A stretch of 64,000 nt of DNA from NORP233 sp050186825 (GCA_050186825.1 JBFWYD010000005.1:155187-219186); one strand, 5' to 3'. Counted from the first letter of the stretch, positions 18,001-26,416 are shown. The notes: a model not told the origin generated them from the sequence alone. Numbers and translations: made by a program.

Positions 18001-19972
18001 CCTCGAGAAGGAGAGCAAGGCGCTGCGCGACGAGCGGCTGGCCAAGGCCAGCCAGGGCTTCGAGGCCGCGCTGGCCAAGGACCCGGTCCTGGTGCCCGCC
18101 CTGCTCGGGCGCGCCCAGCTCGCGCTCGAGGCCGGCCAGACCGCGCAGGTCCGCGAGCTGGCGCAGCGGGCGGCGACCGAGATCCAGAAGCGGCCCGACC
18201 TGCGCCTGGCCCAGGGCGACCAGAAGCAGGGTCAGGGCGGGGGCGACGGCTGGGACGAGGGTGACGGCTGGGACGGCGGGTCGAGCGGCTCGAGCGGCGC
18301 GCCGCGCCGCGGGGACCTCGAGCTGGCCCAGGCCCTGGACCTGCTCGGCCTGGCCGCCCTCCTCGACAAGGACGAGAAGACCGCCCGCAAGCAGTTCCGC
18401 GCGGCGCTGACCGCCGACCCGGGCGACGCCCTGGCCAAGGCCGGCCTCGGGCACCTGCTCCTGCTCAAGGGCGACGCCGCCAAGGCGGGCGACCGCTTCG
18501 CCGAGTCGCGCCAGCTCCAGCTCCAGCAGTCGGACGAGGCCGGCTACTTCCACGCCGAGGGCCAGCGCTTCGAGGGCCTGGCCACGCGCTCCAAGAAGCC
18601 CGAGTTCTTCAAGCAGGCCCGCCAGAGCTTCGCCCGCGCCCGCACCGCCAACCCCTACCACTCGCTGGCGGCCCTCGACCGGGCCCGCCTCTGCGCCGGC
18701 TGGGGCGCGCACGACCTGGCGGTCCGCTGCGCCGAGGAGGCCGTGCGCGTCGACCCCTTCCTGCGCGAGGGCTACGAGCAGCTCGGCTTCCTGTTCACGC
18801 GCGACCTCCCCAGCGAGCGCGACGAGAAGACCAAGCGCCCCGAGTTCCTGCGCGACCCGCAGCGCGGCAAGCAGGAGTTCGACAAGGCGGTCGCCGCCGC
18901 CTCGGAGCCCAAGCAGGCCGCCGACGCCTGCTACGGGCGCGCCCTGGCGCTCCTGGCCCTCGACGGGGGCAAGGGCTCGGACCAGGTCAAGCAGGCGCGC
19001 GACGACCTGGGCCGCGCGATCCAGGCCATCCCCGACGACTTCAGCGAGGCCGAGCCCTACCTGATCAACCAGTCGATCGCCTACCTCAAGCTCTTCGCCG
19101 AGGTGAACGAGAAGCTGGGCGACGGCGCGGCCGCCAAGGGCGCGCTGGAGCGGGTCGACTTCGTCCAGAAGAAGGCGCTCGAGGCCGCCGAGGCCCAGCT
19201 CAAGGAGGGCCAGACCCTGCGCGACCGCCTGAACTACTCGGAGGCGATCAAGCGCTTCGACCGCGCGATCGAGCTCGACCCGAAGTTCGACAAGGCCTAT
19301 TACGACCGCGGGACCTGCTACCTGAAGATCGGCAACTTCGTGCCGGGCATCCTCGACTTCAGCCGCGCGCTGGAGCTGAACCCGCGCATCGCCGACCAGG
19401 TCTACAACAAGGTCTATCAGATCAGCTACGTGGTCGACCTGAACCGCGTGATCACCGAGCTGAACAAGATCGTCTCGGACCACCCCAACGTCAGCTACGT
19501 GGTCTTCCTGCGCGGCTTCTTCTACGTGGCCAAGACCGAGTTCAAGCAGGTCAGCCGCGAGGACCTCGAGCTCGGCATCAAGGACTTCGACCGCACCCTC
19601 GAGCTCAACACCACCCACGTGACGGCCATGCTCTACCGCGGCTTCCTGTGGATGAAGATGGCCGACAAGGAGCCCACCAAGGAGGCCAAGCTGGCCTGCT
19701 ACGACCGGGCCATGAAGAACTACAAGGACGCCCTGATCCTCGACCCGCAGTCGGGCATCAGCCACTACCTCCAGGCGCTGTGCTGGTCGATCCGCTCCGC
19801 GGAGGAGGGGATCACGGAGGACGAGGTCAAGGCGCGCCGGGCGAAGTCGATCGAGGAGCTCGGGCAGAGCTTCAAGAGCGAGTTCAAGGGCTACGAGCGC
19901 ATCCGCAACGAGAAGGGCTTCGACCCCGTGCGGAACCTGCCCGAGTTCAAGGACCTGATGAAGGGCAAGTAG
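15095..19972 (+). CDS. Transmembrane Ser/Thr protein kinase with long TPR tail
   Basis: A 1625-residue protein with a GTG start and a strong GGAGG. Residues 1-70 are a small helical module (LATREQVRECADL, RLLVDRGYVP) often found before such kinases. Residues about 75-215 are low complexity with eight or so GSNFGAP(P)Q-type repeats. The kinase domain spans about 246-520: IARGGMGIVYRA Gly-loop, VALKV Lys (about 275), HRDLKPAN catalytic loop (about 367) and DFGLAKQ. One membrane helix lies at about 532-553. The rest, about 1050 residues, is TPR-like helical repeats such as FDKAYYDRGTCYLKIGNF. It is probably a membrane-bound signalling kinase with an extracytoplasmic interaction surface. All catalytic residues are present. 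Confidence 0.9.
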   Translation: MTTALSPAEIELGRLAIERRLATREQVRECADLRGSGNTEHLARLLVDRGYVPADAARSLFQEVQAQVQSRSGNGSASGGFGSAPPHAPGSNPAAAYGPPASNYGAPQGFGAGSNFGAPPQQFGAGSNFGAPPQQQGFGAGSNFGAPQGFGQQGFGQGSNFGAPQIQTAMAAPGGSNFGGMGHPGTQPQGSNYGGYGSGAHPMGGSGFGAPAPELPSNISPDDPIAHAMTTRQNADGSVETVFGPYDILGEIARGGMGIVYRARQRSLKRIVALKVMKEGENASEKQIRRFKRETEAAAKLQHPNIVAVHEVGCHEGFHYFTMDLIEGDPLDAIVKRKEKMPVRKVLEVVKEVAQAIHYAHGKAIIHRDLKPANVLLDTDGHPKVTDFGLAKQIDHKSMLTRTGAVVGTPFYMPPEQAKGDVDIDQRADVYALGVILYELLTLKLPFHGETTMEVYHKILEEEPIPPRKHDSRVDRDVNTIVLKAMEKDVTRRYQTAEDLADDIQRYLDGDPIKARPLGPVGKLIKRAKKNMPVVVVGSVTVVALSLALGLIWLRNQQALEVEREINMKHEWDTFVTEVDNQCINARSQISSGVARQKERDPQGALAELEEAERILDDLPRLKKDFTNWNGEDRILGHLDAKSPETSAIYREIYLQIGRSYAMPGANQDLKKAQGFFEKGLGRCDAPSWAEAAADEKEEAARAALKTQVGTDKLQLRLEIGKVKALEGDIAAALKTFQEILEADSKHKPARLEMGRVHDRAGDHLKAIACFSDVIEQDSKTLLAYLYRGQTLYTLGRYQESFEDFQKVLDLKDDSFEGYIWLGRAHQALLHYGEAQDALTEAIDITPSLPDGYFYRAELHFAQRKLPQAIKDYEVAISRSAQFYRAYLGLGRALEWVLDYDRAAQQYQEILDSSDREAEAVKPKAQAALARLFLVRADPYECTMEVEEKIRQEGATPDGALGPAPALSRLEKESKALRDERLAKASQGFEAALAKDPVLVPALLGRAQLALEAGQTAQVRELAQRAATEIQKRPDLRLAQGDQKQGQGGGDGWDEGDGWDGGSSGSSGAPRRGDLELAQALDLLGLAALLDKDEKTARKQFRAALTADPGDALAKAGLGHLLLLKGDAAKAGDRFAESRQLQLQQSDEAGYFHAEGQRFEGLATRSKKPEFFKQARQSFARARTANPYHSLAALDRARLCAGWGAHDLAVRCAEEAVRVDPFLREGYEQLGFLFTRDLPSERDEKTKRPEFLRDPQRGKQEFDKAVAAASEPKQAADACYGRALALLALDGGKGSDQVKQARDDLGRAIQAIPDDFSEAEPYLINQSIAYLKLFAEVNEKLGDGAAAKGALERVDFVQKKALEAAEAQLKEGQTLRDRLNYSEAIKRFDRAIELDPKFDKAYYDRGTCYLKIGNFVPGILDFSRALELNPRIADQVYNKVYQISYVVDLNRVITELNKIVSDHPNVSYVVFLRGFFYVAKTEFKQVSREDLELGIKDFDRTLELNTTHVTAMLYRGFLWMKMADKEPTKEAKLACYDRAMKNYKDALILDPQSGISHYLQALCWSIRSAEEGITEDEVKARRAKSIEELGQSFKSEFKGYERIRNEKGFDPVRNLPEFKDLMKGK

Positions 19973-20068
19973 CCCGAGGGGCGGTTGCTCCGCAGCGCGA
20001 GAGCTTCGCTGGGCGGGGGCGATGGCTCCGCGGCGCGGGCGCTTGGAACGACCTGGTCGAGCAACAAC

Positions 20069-20252
20069 GGGCACGGGCACGGGCACGGGCAGGGGCACGA
20101 GGTCCCTTGCTCCTCCGGGCGCTGCGCGACGACCTTTGCGGTCAGAGGTGGAGACCTGGCGGGCGGAGGCGGGTGGCGAGCCCCGGGGGCCAGGAGCTGC
20201 GGGGGCGTTGGATTTCAGCGCAGAGATCGCAGAGAGCGCGGAGATCGCCAGG
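20069..20252. repeat. Dispersed repeat block: GGGCAC tract plus GCGCAGAGATCGCAGAG module
   Basis: The gap 19973-20316 has no convincing gene. It holds five GGGCAC hexamers (20069-20098) and the module at 20205-20252 beginning GCGTTGGATTTCAGCGCAGA. The same two parts occur in the anti-sigma-like gene (21601-21649 and 21699-21746) and at the window end (63884-63919 and 63964-64000). Confidence 0.75.
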
Positions 20253-20316
20253 CGGGAGCGGGGCGGCGCGACGGCGTGGCGAGGCCGGATCGGTTCCCTG
20301 GGCTTGGGGTCCGGCG

Positions 20317-20745
20317 CTACTGCTGGATCGACTGCTGGACCTCGGCCAGGGCCATGGGGAGGCCGTAGGCGACGAGGGCGGCGTCGGCGAGGGTGACCGC
20401 GATCACCAGGCCGACCAGGACGCGCAGCAGGCGGGTCGCCCGGGGGTCGCGCGGGGCCGGGATGCCGCCCGTGGCGAAGGCCAGGAGCGCGACGAGGAGG
20501 AAGCTCAGCGGGAGGCCGACCGGGGCGCGCATCAGCCAGTGCAAGATCCGCGGCAGCTCGACCCCGGCCGTGGCGTAGAGCCGCTGGAAGGCCGGCGCCG
20601 TGAGCAGGAGCTGGGTCCCGAGCGCGGCCAGCGCGCCGCCGCTCAGGAGGGCCACGGGCGGAGGCACGAGCGCCTGGCGCGCCTCCGGCGTCGCGGCCTC
20701 GGCCGCGGGGAGCGGCTTCTCGGGGCCGACGGGCGAGCGGGTCAT
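20317..20745 (-). CDS. Small integral membrane protein, unknown function
   Basis: A 142-residue protein. The start ATG overlaps the stop of the zinc-finger gene upstream (ATGA), so it is the last gene of the hem/sigma transcription unit. It has three hydrophobic segments (about 30-50, 72-92 and 108-130). The middle portion (QRLYATAGVELPRILHWLM) faintly recalls the loop of type II secretion F-like proteins, but the match is too weak to name. Translational coupling suggests it acts together with the anti-sigma-like protein in the membrane. Confidence 0.7.
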   Translation of the reverse strand: MTRSPVGPEKPLPAAEAATPEARQALVPPPVALLSGGALAALGTQLLLTAPAFQRLYATAGVELPRILHWLMRAPVGLPLSFLLVALLAFATGGIPAPRDPRATRLLRVLVGLVIAVTLADAALVAYGLPMALAEVQQSIQQ

Positions 20746-22154
20746 CGCTGCTCCTGGGGCCGCTCGCGGAGCCGGCCGTTGGGGTCGATGCTGATCAGGG
20801 GGAAGGGCGGCAGGTCGGGGCCGTACCAGCCCAGCCTCGGGCGGGCCTCGATGGTGTAGCGCTCCCCGTCCGGGACGATCACCAGCTCGAACTCCCACGA
20901 GATCCGAGCCCAGTCCTGCTGGTGCGGGTCGAGCTGGCGCAGGGAGAGCTCGCCCGTGAGCGCGGGGCGGGCGCGGAGGGCGTCCCGGAGCGCGCGGACG
21001 TCCCGGGCGTAGTCCGCGACGCCGTTGCCGTCGAGGTCCTGCGCGGCGTAGGCCTGCTGGCAGCGCACGAGCTCCTGCAGCGCCTCGCGGGCGCGCGCGA
21101 TGGCCCCGGCGCGGCGGAGCTCCATGACCTGCTGGGCCTGGTGGGTGAGCGAGTGGGCCAGGCTCCGCTGCTGGAGGCCGAAGTAGCCGCCCAGCCCCAG
21201 CGAGGCCGAGAGCACCAGGCCCGCGGCCACGAGGTACTGGCGCAGCGACGACGTCACCGGCATCGCCACCGGCGGGCGCGCTGGGGCGGCGCCTTCGCCG
21301 AGGCGCGCGCCGCACCAGGCGCAGAAGGGCGCCTCGGCCGGGCTCAGCCCCTGGCACTCCGCGCACACCTGCCGCGAGGCCGCGGCGCTCAGCTCCACCG
21401 AGCGCGTGCTCTCGCAGCCGAGCAACGAGCACCCGCCGTGGTCCGAGAAGCAGGCCGCGTGGTGCGGCGTCGCGCAGGTCGCGCACAGGACCGTGTCCTC
21501 CGCGCGCCCCAGCGCGTCCCGGCAGAAGGGACAGCGCCGCTGCACGAGCGCCCGCGAGCCGGGAACGGAGGTCGAGTCCGAGCTCGGCCCAGGGACCTCC
21601 GTGCCCGTGCCCGTGCCCGTGCCCGTGCCCGTGCCCGTGCCCGTGCCCGTCGGTTCGTTCCGGACCGACCCCGCTGCGGAGAGGGCCCCGCGCTCAGTCC
21701 TCACGATCTCCGCGGTCTCTGCGATCTCTGCGCTGATATCCAGCGCCCGCGCAGTCCCTGCCGCCTCCGACGCGGAGCGGCCGCCCCCCGCCTCCACGAC
21801 CTCCGAGCCGCGCTCCAGCGCAGGCCTGGCGCCCTCTGCGTCTCTGCGCCTCTGCGCCTCTGCGCTAAGCAGAACCGCCTTCGCAGCTCCTGTCCCTCCC
21901 GACTCGGAGCCACGCGCCTTCGAATCCGGCGGCCCCGACTCCGCCAGCTCCGAGACCCAGGCCGGCAGCTCCTCCGAGGAGTCCGAGCCCAGCGCGTCCC
22001 CGAGCATCCCCTCGAGCCGCTCCCAGGCCGCGAGCTCCGTCGCCATCTCCCCCTCCGACTCCGAGAGCGCCGCGGCCACCGCCGCGCGCTCCGCTTCGTC
22101 GAGGTCCCCCGCCACGTAGAGCGGAAGGAGGTCCAAGAGCTCCTCGCGCCTCAT
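20742..22154 (-). CDS. Anti-sigma-like membrane protein with RING-like and zinc-ribbon domains
   Basis: A 470-residue protein. The N-terminal 70 residues (LDLLPLYVAGDLDEAERAAV) resemble anti-sigma-factor N-termini but lack the HxxxCxxC zinc triad. Residues about 90-190 are low complexity and derived from dispersed repeats: SAEAQRRRDAEG, DISAEIAETAEI and a GT dipeptide run. Then come a RING/PHD-like Cys/His cluster (CPFC, CATC, HHAAC, about 205-247), a CAEC...CAWC zinc ribbon (about 262-281) and one membrane helix (about 305-326). A roughly 140-residue extracytoplasmic domain ends the protein. The start overlaps the stop of the sigma factor gene (ATGA), supporting a sigma/regulator pair. Confidence 0.78.
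   Translation of the reverse strand: MRREELLDLLPLYVAGDLDEAERAAVAAALSESEGEMATELAAWERLEGMLGDALGSDSSEELPAWVSELAESGPPDSKARGSESGGTGAAKAVLLSAEAQRRRDAEGARPALERGSEVVEAGGGRSASEAAGTARALDISAEIAETAEIVRTERGALSAAGSVRNEPTGTGTGTGTGTGTGTGTEVPGPSSDSTSVPGSRALVQRRCPFCRDALGRAEDTVLCATCATPHHAACFSDHGGCSLLGCESTRSVELSAAASRQVCAECQGLSPAEAPFCAWCGARLGEGAAPARPPVAMPVTSSLRQYLVAAGLVLSASLGLGGYFGLQQRSLAHSLTHQAQQVMELRRAGAIARAREALQELVRCQQAYAAQDLDGNGVADYARDVRALRDALRARPALTGELSLRQLDPHQQDWARISWEFELVIVPDGERYTIEARPRLGWYGPDLPPFPLISIDPNGRLRERPQEQR
21596..21880. repeat. Cluster of dispersed repeats inside a coding sequence
   Basis: Three modules lie in frame within the anti-sigma-like gene. They are eight GTGCCC hexamers (21601-21648), the GATCTCCGCGGTCTCTGCGA module (21699-21746) and a TCTGCGTCTCTGCGCCTCTG module (21836-21880). 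Homologues of each occur in noncoding gaps of this window (20069-20252, 35812-35853, 63884-64000). Confidence 0.8.
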
Positions 22155-22660
22155 GACGGCTCCTCCTCGAGCAGGGCCGCGCGCAGCGCGACGCGCGCGC
22201 GCTTGAGTCGGCCCTGGACGGTGCTGAGCGGCAGCTCGAGGCGGGCCGCGATCTCGGCGTAGCCGAGCCCGCCCTCGTAGCGGAGCGCGATCGTCTCGCG
22301 CAGGTCCTCGGGCAGGGCGGCCACGGCGCGGCGGACGCGCGCGCGCTGCTCGGCCTGGTCGAGGGGGTCCGCGCTCGTCGTCTCCGGCTCGCGCTCGAGC
22401 GGGCGGGGCGGGCGGGCGTCGCGGCGGTGCTTGAGCGCCTTGTTGCGCGCGATCCCAAACAGCCAGGGCCCCGCCGGCCCGGGCGGGAGGCCGTCGCGCA
22501 GGGCCGCGAGGAAGGTCTCCTGGCAGAGGTCCTCGACCGCGCCGGGGTCGTCGCCGAGCCGCGCGCGCAGGTAGGCCCGCAGCGCCTGGCCGTGCGCTCG
22601 GTAGAGCGCGGCGGCGGCGGCGGCCGGGGTGGCGCGAGCGATGTTGGTGGCCGGGGTCAC
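22151..22660 (-). CDS. ECF-family RNA polymerase sigma factor
   Basis: A 169-residue protein. Region 2 is visible as LYRAHGQALRAYLRARLGD with DLCQETFLAAL and PWLFGIARNKALKHRRD. Region 4 is visible as LPEDLRETIALRYEGGLGYAEIAARLELPLSTVQGRLKRAR, with a typical helix-turn-helix. The GTG at 22660 is chosen for its AAGGAGCAGG ribosome site; an alternative GTG at 22723 overlaps the hemG stop (GTGA) and would add 21 residues. The next gene overlaps by four bases and encodes its probable membrane-bound regulator. The position directly behind three haem genes suggests co-transcription with them. Confidence 0.9.
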   Translation of the reverse strand: MTPATNIARATPAAAAAALYRAHGQALRAYLRARLGDDPGAVEDLCQETFLAALRDGLPPGPAGPWLFGIARNKALKHRRDARPPRPLEREPETTSADPLDQAEQRARVRRAVAALPEDLRETIALRYEGGLGYAEIAARLELPLSTVQGRLKRARVALRAALLEEEPS

Positions 22661-22719
22661 ACCCTGCTCCTTCCCCTCGCGCGCCGATCGAGACTCCGGA
22701 GCGGGAGCTTCCTCGTAAC

Positions 22720-24075
22720 TCACGAGGAGACGAGGGCCGGCGCCGCCTCCAGCCAGCGCTCGGCCACCGCGACCGCGTCCGCGGCCACGTCGACCACCGA
22801 CACCCCCCGGTAGGCGTTGCCGAGCAGCGCCAGGCCCGGGAGGCGGGCTGCGCGGGCCTCGATCGCGCGAACGCGGGCGGCGTGGCCCGGCTCGTACTGG
22901 GGGATCGCCCGCGCGTGGCGCTGGACGTGCACCTGTTCGGGCTCGCGGGCGATCCCGAGCAGCGGCTCGAGCTCCGCCCGCACGCGCGCGAGCAGGGCGT
23001 CCGGCGCGAGGCGCACCGCGCCCGGGTCGCGCGCGCCGCCGAGCAGCACCCGCAGCAGGACCTTCCCCGGGGGCGCCGCGCCGGGGAACAGCGAGGAGAC
23101 GTAGATGCAGCCCAGCGCGCGCAGGCCCTCGCCGCGCGGGGCCAGGAAGCCGAAGCCCTCGGGCGCGGCGCCGCGGAAGGCCGCCCGGTCGTAGCCCAGC
23201 CCGACCACGGCCACCGAGGCCGAGCGGATCCCCTCGAGCAGGAGCCCGAGCTCCGGGTCGAGGGGCGCGAGCAGGGGCGCGGCCGCGTGCGCGGGGATCG
23301 CGAGCGCGAGCCGCGGCGCGGTGTGGACCTCCTCGCCCGCGTCCCCGGCGGCGTGCACGCGCCAGGGGCGGTCCGCGGTCGGCGGCTCGAGCGCGAGGAC
23401 CCGCGTCCCGAGCCGCAGCGCTTCGCCGAGGTCCTCCGCCAGGGCCTCGCTCAGCCGGCCCATGCCCCCCTCGAAGGCGCCGATCTGGCGCGGCGGGAAG
23501 AAGCCCGCGCGCTGGGCGCGGAACAGCCCGCCGTGCCGGGCCTCGGCCGCGGCCAGGCTGGGGAAGGCGCTCTCGAGCTCGAGGCGCTCGGCGTCGCCCG
23601 CGAACACCCCCGAGACGCCGGCGTCCACGAGCACGCGCGTGGCCTCCGCCCCGAGCCGACGGCGCGCGAAGGCCGCGACCGACTCCCCCGGGCGGTGCTG
23701 CCCGGCGCGCAGCGGCTCGCTCAGCATCCGCAGCACGCCGCCCGGCGACAGCACCGAGAGCAGCCCGCGCGGGACGGCGTGCAGCGCGCCGCCCCGGAGC
23801 ACGTAGCGGCGCTTGGCCTCAGGGGCGGCCGGGACGACCTCACCCGCGATCCCCGCCCAGGCCGCGGCGCGGGTCAGCGCGTCGCCCTCGGCCGCGCGGA
23901 AGGTCTGCGGCCCGCGCTCGAACAGGTAGCCGCCGCGCCGCTCGGTGCGGCACCAGCCGCCCGGGAGCGCGTCCGCCTCGAGCACCAGCACGCGCCGCCC
24001 CGCGCGGGCCAGGGCGGTCGCGCACACCAGCCCGGCCACGCCCGCGCCGACGACGACCGCGTCGGCCTCGCTCAC
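22720..24075 (-). CDS. hemG: Protoporphyrinogen oxidase (FAD-dependent, HemG/HemY type)
   Basis: A 451-residue protein with a GTG start. It has an N-terminal FAD-binding VVVGAGVAGLVCATALARAG followed by VLVLEADALPGGWCRTER, and the C-terminal FAD motif LPGLALLGNAYRGVSVVDV. Length and layout match the oxygen-dependent protoporphyrinogen IX oxidase of the haem pathway, which forms protoporphyrin IX (or coproporphyrin III in the coproporphyrin branch). It follows hemE by six bases in the order hemL-hemE-hemG, giving pathway support. Whether it is the protoporphyrin or coproporphyrin form cannot be decided here. Confidence 0.9.
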   Translation of the reverse strand: MSEADAVVVGAGVAGLVCATALARAGRRVLVLEADALPGGWCRTERRGGYLFERGPQTFRAAEGDALTRAAAWAGIAGEVVPAAPEAKRRYVLRGGALHAVPRGLLSVLSPGGVLRMLSEPLRAGQHRPGESVAAFARRRLGAEATRVLVDAGVSGVFAGDAERLELESAFPSLAAAEARHGGLFRAQRAGFFPPRQIGAFEGGMGRLSEALAEDLGEALRLGTRVLALEPPTADRPWRVHAAGDAGEEVHTAPRLALAIPAHAAAPLLAPLDPELGLLLEGIRSASVAVVGLGYDRAAFRGAAPEGFGFLAPRGEGLRALGCIYVSSLFPGAAPPGKVLLRVLLGGARDPGAVRLAPDALLARVRAELEPLLGIAREPEQVHVQRHARAIPQYEPGHAARVRAIEARAARLPGLALLGNAYRGVSVVDVAADAVAVAERWLEAAPALVSS

Positions 24076-24081
24076 GGGCGG

Positions 24082-25119
24082 CTACGCACGAAAGCCGCGG
24101 ACCGTCTCGACCAGCGCGTCGACGCTGTCGTGCGGGGTGGGGGGCAAGATCCCGTGGCCGAGGTTGAACACGTGCTTCTGGCCCTTGGTCTCGGCCAGCA
24201 GCTCGAGCGCGCGGGCGCGCGTGACCTCGGGGCCGGCCAGCAGGTAGAGCGGGTCGAGGTTCCCCTGGAGCACGCGGCCGGGCATCGCCGCGCGCGCCTG
24301 GGCCAGGGGCAGGCGCCAGTCGATCGAGATCACGTCCGCCTCGACCTCGGGCAGGGCCGGGAGCTGCCCGGCGCTCCCCTTGCTGAAGTAGATCAGCGGG
24401 ATGTCCTTCCCCACGCGCGCGCGCAGCTCGCGCAGGAAGCGGTTGGCGGGCTCGAGGCAGAGGCGCCGCCAGGCGGGCAGGTCGAGCAGCTCGGCCCAGG
24501 TGTCGAAGAGCTGGAAGGCCTGGGCGCCCGCCGCGACCTGCGCGGCCGCGTGGGCCACGGAGTAGTCGAGCACCTTCTCCTGCAGGCGCGCGAAGAGCGC
24601 GGGGTTGCCGAAGGCCAGGGTCTTCGTGTGCTCGAAGTTCCGGCTCCCGCCGCCCTCGATCAGGTAGCAGCAGAGCGTCCAGGGCGCGGCCACGAAGCCG
24701 ATCAGCGGCACGCTCGCGGGCAAGGCCTGCCGCAGCCCGCGCACCGCCTCGAACACGAAGGGCGCGGCCTCCTCGGGGTCCGGGACGTGGAAGCGCTCGA
24801 GGTCGCGCTCGTGGCGGAAGGGGTTCAGGATCCGCGGGCCCTCGCCCTCCTCGAACACGACCTCGGCGCCCATGGCCTCGGCCGGGATCAGGATGTCCGA
24901 GAACAGGATCGAGGCGTCGAAGCCGAAGCGGCGGATCGGCTGGAGCGTGACCTCCACGCACAGCTCGGGCGTGCGGCACAGCTCGAGGAAGGAGCCGGCC
25001 TGGGCGCGCACGGCCCGGTACTCGGGCATGTAGCGCCCGGCCTGGCGCATCAGCCACAGGGGCGGGCGCTCGACGGGCTCGCCGCGGCAGGCCTTGAGGA
25101 AGAGGGGGGTGTCGCTCAT
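24082..25119 (-). CDS. hemE: Uroporphyrinogen decarboxylase
   Basis: A 345-residue protein of normal family length. Signatures are PPLWLMRQAGRYMPEYR (substrate-binding Arg and Asn-like loop), FSDILIPAEAMG with the catalytic Asp, GFVAAPWTLCCYLIEG and HVFNLGHGILPPTP. It decarboxylates the four acetate side chains of uroporphyrinogen III to give coproporphyrinogen III in the cytoplasm. It lies four bases after hemL and six before hemG, so the three are one operon. Confidence 0.97.
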   Translation of the reverse strand: MSDTPLFLKACRGEPVERPPLWLMRQAGRYMPEYRAVRAQAGSFLELCRTPELCVEVTLQPIRRFGFDASILFSDILIPAEAMGAEVVFEEGEGPRILNPFRHERDLERFHVPDPEEAAPFVFEAVRGLRQALPASVPLIGFVAAPWTLCCYLIEGGGSRNFEHTKTLAFGNPALFARLQEKVLDYSVAHAAAQVAAGAQAFQLFDTWAELLDLPAWRRLCLEPANRFLRELRARVGKDIPLIYFSKGSAGQLPALPEVEADVISIDWRLPLAQARAAMPGRVLQGNLDPLYLLAGPEVTRARALELLAETKGQKHVFNLGHGILPPTPHDSVDALVETVRGFRA

Positions 25120-25123
25120 GGGG

Positions 25124-26416
25124 TCACGCGAAGGCCAGCGGCAACGCCTCGCGCAGGGCGGCCGCGGTGCGGTCGAGGTCCTCGTCCTGATGCGCGGTCG
25201 AGACGAAGCCCACCTCGAAGGCCGAGGGGGCGAGGTAGACGCCGCGCTCGAGCAGGAGCGCGTGCAGCCGCGCGTAGACGGCGGCGCCGGCGCGCTCGAG
25301 CGCGCCGTAGCTGCGGGGCGGCGGGGACTGGAAGCAGAGCCAGAAGATCGAGCCCTGGCGCACGAGCTCGAGCGGGTGCCCCGCGAGCGCCGGGGCCAGC
25401 CGGGCCTCGAGGGCCTCGCCCCGCTCGTCGAGGCGCGCGAAGCCGCCGGCCTGGAGCTCGCGCAGGGTGGCCAGCCCGGCGGCCATCGCGAGCGGGTTCC
25501 CCGACAGCGTGCCCGCCTGGTAGACCGGCCCGAGCGGGGCCACGAGCTCCATGATCTCGGCGCGCCCGGCGTAGGCCCCGACTGGGAGGCCGCCGCCGAT
25601 CACCTTGCCGAAGGTCAGCAGGTCGGGGCGGATCCCGTAGCGCGCGGACGCGCCGCCCGGGCCGAGGCGGAAGCCCGAGATCACCTCGTCGAAGAGCAGC
25701 AGGGCGCCCGCGCGCTGGGTCTCCTCGCGCAGGAGCGCGAGGAACTCGGGGCGCTGGAGCAGGAGCCCGCAGTTGGCCGGGACGGGCTCGATCACGACCG
25801 CCGCGATCTCCTGGCCGGCCTCGGCGAAGAGCGCGCGCAGCGCGGCCGCGTCGTCGAGCGGGAGCACGGTGGTCGTGGCCGCGGTCCCCTGGGGCACGCC
25901 GGCCGAGTCGGCCAGGCCGCTCGTGGCCAGGCCCGAGCCGGCCTTGACCAGGAGCTGGTCGGCGTGGCCGTGGTAGCAGCCGTCGAACTTGACCACCCGC
26001 TCGCGGCCCGTGAAGGCGCGCGCCAGGCGCAGCGCGCTCATCACGGCCTCGGTGCCCGAGGAGACGAAGCGGACCCGCTCGGCCCAGGGCTGGAGCTCGC
26101 GCACGAGCCTCGCCAGCGCCACCTCGTCGCGATGCGGCGTGCCGAAGCTGGTCCCCAGCGCGGCCGCCGCCTGGATCGCCGCGACCACGGGCGCGGGCGC
26201 GTGGCCGAGGGCCAGCGGGCCCCAGGAGGCGCAGTAGTCGACGTACTCGTTGCCGTCCTCGTCCCACACCCGGGCGCCCGCCCCGCGCTGGATGAAGAGC
26301 GGCGTGCCGCCCACGGACTTGAAGGCGCGCACGGGGCTGCTCACGCCGCCGGGCAGCAGGCCCTGGGCCTCGGCGAACAGCGCCGCCGAGCGGGCGCGGG
26401 AGAGGGACTCGCTCAC
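25124..26416 (-). CDS. hemL: Glutamate-1-semialdehyde 2,1-aminomutase
   Basis: A 430-residue class-III aminotransferase fold enzyme. SPVRAFKSVGGTPLFI, DEDGNEYVDYCASWGPLALGH, SSGTEAVMSALRLAR and the PLP-lysine segment LTFGKVIGGGLPVGAYAGR are all present. It converts glutamate-1-semialdehyde to 5-aminolevulinate in the C5 haem route, so this organism should use glutamyl-tRNA for tetrapyrroles. It is first in the operon; the 212 bases to the divergent kinase gene should hold its promoter. Confidence 0.97.
   Translation of the reverse strand: MSESLSRARSAALFAEAQGLLPGGVSSPVRAFKSVGGTPLFIQRGAGARVWDEDGNEYVDYCASWGPLALGHAPAPVVAAIQAAAALGTSFGTPHRDEVALARLVRELQPWAERVRFVSSGTEAVMSALRLARAFTGRERVVKFDGCYHGHADQLLVKAGSGLATSGLADSAGVPQGTAATTTVLPLDDAAALRALFAEAGQEIAAVVIEPVPANCGLLLQRPEFLALLREETQRAGALLLFDEVISGFRLGPGGASARYGIRPDLLTFGKVIGGGLPVGAYAGRAEIMELVAPLGPVYQAGTLSGNPLAMAAGLATLRELQAGGFARLDERGEALEARLAPALAGHPLELVRQGSIFWLCFQSPPPRSYGALERAGAAVYARLHALLLERGVYLAPSAFEVGFVSTAHQDEDLDRTAAALREALPLAFA

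Noticed and set aside
15029..20098. A 1689-codon open frame on the minus strand opposite the TPR kinase
   Set aside because: It is a high-GC shadow of the kinase gene: composition is Val/Leu/Glu/Arg-biased with no domain, and the plus strand carries a complete kinase and TPRs.
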